Assembly: GCF_040681875.1 (NCBI RefSeq)
Contig: NZ_JBFAZP010000002.1
Coordinates: forward strand, 620,001 to 684,000
Direction of reading: 5' to 3'
Length of the DNA stretch: 64,000 bases
Source of the DNA: Longispora sp040681875
GTDB lineage: Bacteria > Actinomycetota > Actinomycetes > Mycobacteriales > Micromonosporaceae
The translations under genes were made by a program, and so were the position numbers. Positions 60,992 to 64,000 of the stretch are shown here, piece after piece (positions within the stretch are counted from its first letter, which is position 1; every line of letters starts with the position of its first letter). The notes beneath the pieces are model-generated. The model saw only the letters and a program-made list of their open reading frames with translations. It searched no databases and was not told the DNA's origin.

Positions 60992-61552
60992 TTAGCACCG
61001 ACCGTCAATGTTGATCACTCCATGGTGGCCGGACCCCACCGCCACCGGTGACCGGCGGGCCGCGCCCCAGCCATCGCCGGCGAGCCACGGCCGCAGTCCC
61101 GCCCCCGCCAGGTACAGGCACACCCCTGCGATCGGCAGTTCCAGCAGGGCGGCCATCGCGACCGCGACCAGCAGCGGCCAGCCGCCCTCCGCGCCGGTCT
61201 CGGCCAGGTCCCAGCACGCGTCGCCGATCAGCAGCCCGGCGATGGCGAACGCGGCGAGCCGGGCGACCGGCAGTCGGCGCCGCGCCCAGTACGCCAGCAG
61301 CAGCAACACGGCGACCTCGACCAGGTCGTAGCAGACCCACGGGTCGACGAACCACTGGCCGACCACGACGAACGCCTCGCCGACCCCGGTACCCGCGTCG
61401 AGCACGGCGCTCCCGGTGGACTCCGTGCCGGGCTGGGCGAACAGCACGTCCTCGCTGGAACCGGTGGCGATCAGGACGGCGATCCAGCCGAGCAGGACGA
61501 CGGCCAGGGCGAGGGCGGCGGGGGCGACCCGGGTGCGGTACCAGAGGGGCAT
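60992..61552 (-). CDS. Hypothetical membrane protein paired with the KAP-like NTPase
   Basis: 186 residues with about four hydrophobic helices ('LALAVVLLGWIAVLIA', 'VEVAVLLLLAYWA', 'LAAFAIAGLLIGDACW', 'LLVAVAMAALLELPIAG'). No family is recognised. ATG 61552 is chosen at the start of the first helix. It directly precedes the KAP-like gene on the same strand and may form a membrane complex with it. Confidence 0.6.
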   Translation of the reverse strand: MPLWYRTRVAPAALALAVVLLGWIAVLIATGSSEDVLFAQPGTESTGSAVLDAGTGVGEAFVVVGQWFVDPWVCYDLVEVAVLLLLAYWARRRLPVARLAAFAIAGLLIGDACWDLAETGAEGGWPLLVAVAMAALLELPIAGVCLYLAGAGLRPWLAGDGWGAARRSPVAVGSGHHGVINIDGRC

Positions 61553-61721
61553 GACCCCACGCTGCCGGAGCGATCTTGGGCCCGCCATCGGGGTTCGCCC
61601 GGAGTTGTCCCCTAGGGCGGTTTTCGCCACCGAGGGCCTGAGTTCCCCTGCGGGGACCGCCTGTTCGCGGGGTCCCCAAACCGGTGGCGGGTCGTGGTGA
61701 CCGTGTGTGACGATCTCCGGC

Positions 61722-62189
61722 ATGGCTGATGCGGTGGACGTGGTGACGGTCAGGCGGCTCGGGCCCGGGGACTGGGAGCTGACCCGGCGGCTGCGGCTGG
61801 CCGCGCTGCTGGACGCGCCCGACGCGTTCGGCGGGACCTACGCCGACACCCTCGCCCGCCCCGAGGAGCAGTGGCGGTCCTGGCCCGGTGGCGGGCCGGT
61901 GTTCGCCGCCGAGCGGGACGGGCTCCCGGTCGGGCTGGTCTGCGGGTTCCCGCATCCCGACGGCCGCGCGGAGCTGATCAGCATGTGGGTCGCCCCCGGG
62001 GCGCGGGGCCGGCGGGTCGCCGCCCGGCTGATCGACGCCGTGGCCGACTGGGCCCGGGAGAGTGGCGCCGAGGCCCTGGAGCTGCACGTCTACCCGCACA
62101 ACCAGGCCGCGTACCAGGCCTATGCCCGTTACGGGTTCACCGACCAGGAGGTCGCCGACGAGATCCTGATGCGGTTGCCGCTCCGCTGA
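61722..62189 (+). CDS. GNAT family N-acetyltransferase
   Basis: 155 residues. 'LISMWVAPGARGRRVAARLIDA' (about 86-107) is the R-x-x-G-x-G/A acetyl-CoA loop with its preceding strand, and 'YPHNQAAYQAYARYGF' is the usual motif B. It is a single-domain acetyltransferase, substrate unknown. A 14-bp-stem terminator lies downstream. Confidence 0.87.
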   Translation: MADAVDVVTVRRLGPGDWELTRRLRLAALLDAPDAFGGTYADTLARPEEQWRSWPGGGPVFAAERDGLPVGLVCGFPHPDGRAELISMWVAPGARGRRVAARLIDAVADWARESGAEALELHVYPHNQAAYQAYARYGFTDQEVADEILMRLPLR

Positions 62190-62220
62190 CGGTCGGCCCG
62201 CGACGAGCGGGGGTACCGGG

Positions 62221-62258
62221 GCGCGGCACCGTGGTGTCCGGGGTCCACGGTGCCGCGC
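62221..62258. terminator. Strong bidirectional hairpin terminator
   Basis: A 14-bp perfect stem (62221-62234 with 62245-62258) with a 10-nt loop sits between convergent genes. Confidence 0.85.
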
Positions 62259-62266
62259 GCACCGGG

Positions 62267-64000
62267 CTACCGGATCCGGTACGCGTTGTGGACCGTCTGG
62301 GTCACCCGCGCGCCGCCCGGCCCCGTGGCCGTGGCCCGCAGTGACACCCCTCCCCCGGCCGCCGGGTGCCGGACCTGCCCGCACCATCCGGTCCCGTCCC
62401 GGGCCACGCGCACCGGCACCCAGGTCGCCCCGCCGTCGTAGGAGGCGTCCACGGTCAGCGCCGTGGCCCGGGAACCGTCGGCGCCGGACACCGTGATCGG
62501 GAGCCGGAACGGCCGGCCGGCGGGCGCGTACCCCTCCGGGTCGAGGTGTGGGGTGAAGCCCACGGCCAGGGCCGGCAGCGGGGTGGGTGCGGCGGTGTGG
62601 CCGGAGCGGAACGTCCACTCGGTGGTGATCCGGTCGCTGAGGACGGCGGTCGGGTCGGCCCAGGTCATGACGAGGCGGTAGTCGGCGGGCCCGGGCGGGA
62701 CCGTGGTAATCATGCCGTTCACGGAGCTGGTCTCGGCGATCTTCGTGCCGTCGCGGTAGAGGGCGGTGCCGGCCGTGGTGGTGTCGGTGGCGCGCAGGCC
62801 GTACCAGCCGGCGCCGCCCGGGCCGCGCATGGTGCTGATCGTGGACAGTTCGTCGCCGTTCCGGGTGAGCAGGCGGGGCAGGGCCGCGGGGCCGTACACC
62901 GGCCTGTTGAGCTCCTCGGTGTGCTGGCGGCCCGCCCGGTAGGTGGTCAGGTCGTCGACGGCGTGGTACTCCATGCCGGTGGCCGCGCTCTTGGCCAGGT
63001 AGGCGTTCCAGCCGATGTCGCCGCCGCTCAGGTGGTACCCGGTCCGTTCGGAGCCGACCCTGGCCGGTAGCGGGACGCCCGCCGCCGAGTCGAAGCCCAG
63101 GGACCGGGCGAACGGGAACACCGCGTGCTCGGCGACCGGGAACCTCGGGTCCACCGGTCCGGACACCCGGGTCCGCACTGTGGCCAGGTCGCGGGGCTCG
63201 ATCCGCTGGCGTCGGGAGCTGGGCAGGTCGGCGATCGCCCAGGCGAGGTGGTAGGCGTACGGGCTGTCGATCAGGGGGCCGTCGGCCGCGAGGGTGGTGG
63301 ACACGATGGAGGCCAACCGGCCGGCGGGCGGCGGCGGGCCGAGCCGGGCGAGTCGGAGCTGGTCGAGCCGGTCCGCGCCGATCCAGGTCGTGGTGGGCCC
63401 GTACGGGCCGGCGAGTCGGACGCCGACGGACGCGCCGAGGGGTACGGCGCCGCGTTCCGGCACGGTGACCTCGTACCTGCCGGCCTGTCTGCCGTCCATC
63501 TCCGCCGTCGCCGGGCCGGTCACGTCCAGCACCGGCCGGGTGAGCATGCCCATCCCGTCGGGGCCGAGCAGCACGGTGGCCACGGAGTAGCGGCCCGGGG
63601 GCACCCGGAGCGTCTCCTCCCCGGTGCCCAGGAAGTAGGAGCCGTCGCCCGCGTCGGAGGTGAGGCTGGTCGAGTAGCGTTCCAGCCGCCAGTCGGCGGG
63701 GGCCGTGTGGTGGACGGTGACCGGCACGAGCTGGCGTTCGCGGTGCGCGGTGAACGCGGTGACCAGCGCGGTGTCGGTGCCGGTCGCGACCACCCGTCCC
63801 GTGTACCGCCCGTCGGGCCCGCCGACCCGGGTGTCCGCCGTGACGGTGACCGTGGCCGTGCCGCCCGCCGGGACCGTCACCGACGGGTCGGCGGTGAACA
63901 TCCCGGCCGGGGCGGGCCGGCCGTCGGGCGCGGCGCCCTCGACCCGCAGCGCGAGGGTGACCGGGGCGGAACCCTGGTTGCGGTACCCGATTTGATGGGT
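62267..64000 (-). CDS. C-terminal part of a probable S8 (subtilisin-like) secreted protease
   Basis: 577 codons, open to the window edge; the start lies beyond it. The visible part is all beta-sandwich material. A fibronectin-type domain has 'VTVPAGGTATVTVTADT', then comes a long middle region, and the last domain has 'LTVDASYDGGATWVPV' and ends 'GARVTQTVHNAYRI'. This series is typical of the C-terminal half of large actinomycete S8 serine peptidases (about 1000-1200 residues). The catalytic domain is not in the window, so the call is an inference. Confidence 0.6.
   Translation of the reverse strand, partial: THQIGYRNQGSAPVTLALRVEGAAPDGRPAPAGMFTADPSVTVPAGGTATVTVTADTRVGGPDGRYTGRVVATGTDTALVTAFTAHRERQLVPVTVHHTAPADWRLERYSTSLTSDAGDGSYFLGTGEETLRVPPGRYSVATVLLGPDGMGMLTRPVLDVTGPATAEMDGRQAGRYEVTVPERGAVPLGASVGVRLAGPYGPTTTWIGADRLDQLRLARLGPPPPAGRLASIVSTTLAADGPLIDSPYAYHLAWAIADLPSSRRQRIEPRDLATVRTRVSGPVDPRFPVAEHAVFPFARSLGFDSAAGVPLPARVGSERTGYHLSGGDIGWNAYLAKSAATGMEYHAVDDLTTYRAGRQHTEELNRPVYGPAALPRLLTRNGDELSTISTMRGPGGAGWYGLRATDTTTAGTALYRDGTKIAETSSVNGMITTVPPGPADYRLVMTWADPTAVLSDRITTEWTFRSGHTAAPTPLPALAVGFTPHLDPEGYAPAGRPFRLPITVSGADGSRATALTVDASYDGGATWVPVRVARDGTGWCGQVRHPAAGGGVSLRATATGPGGARVTQTVHNAYRIR

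Overview
The window is 64 kb of very GC-rich DNA. It has strong third-position G/C, many GTG starts and 4-bp ATGA/GTGA gene overlaps, which indicates an actinomycete. A mycothiol-dependent maleylpyruvate isomerase family enzyme, an actinobacterial-type Rho, lipoproteins, PknH-like sensor domains and a Hint polymorphic toxin fit this. The genus cannot be fixed from the sequence; Micromonosporaceae or Pseudonocardiales-like is a guess. I see no rRNA, tRNA, CRISPR array, insertion sequence or prophage.

The centrepiece is 2184-9950, a tight minus-strand operon of six genes. In transcription order they are: an FAD-dependent amino acid oxidase-like enzyme; a single-module NRPS with adenylation, carrier and thioester-reductase domains; an aldo/keto reductase; a PAPS-type sulfotransferase; an HK97-fold shell protein; and an MFS exporter. 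Adjacent genes overlap by 4 bp or lie 1 nt apart. A capsid-fold protein inside a biosynthetic operon, with no other phage gene, is the layout of the 'natural product' (family 3) encapsulins. I infer that the enzymes make a small amino-acid-derived aldehyde, alcohol or sulfate ester, that one or more of them is housed in the shell, and that the MFS protein exports the product.

10-18 kb holds a secreted Cu/Zn superoxide dismutase with a strong terminator, a YCII protein, a three-gene operon (membrane serine hydrolase, histidine kinase, NarL-type regulator), a VOC protein, a methyltransferase, and an HTH-TOBE regulator with modA but no modBC. 18-27 kb holds a LysE exporter, a heterodimeric ABC exporter whose two ATPase domains have complementary degenerate motifs, a short divergent Rho paralogue, an MFS protein, a membrane protein, and a Tat-exported protein with three CxxC repeats.

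27-37 kb looks like a conflict or envelope region. It contains a membrane-anchored Hsp70-like ATPase divergent from a trypsin-like protease; a PknH-like sensor protein, Hint polymorphic toxin and immunity protein operon; and an OmpA-domain protein whose N-terminus resembles proteins associated with extracellular contractile injection systems. 37-57 kb is ordinary accessory metabolism: hydrolase, YCII, a chloramphenicol phosphotransferase-like kinase with a TetR regulator and a clear operator-promoter, VOC and flavin enzymes, LysR regulators, a cyclase, a TerC-VOC fusion, MFS/RidA/ene-reductase genes, GNAT enzymes and an M4 metalloprotease. 57-64 kb has a TetR/membrane-protein pair with twin operators, a large KAP-like membrane P-loop NTPase with a small membrane partner, a GNAT protein, and the C-terminal half of a probable subtilisin-like protease cut by the window edge. 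All gene-free gaps are under 300 bases; the longest hold terminators, operators or degenerate repeats as listed.
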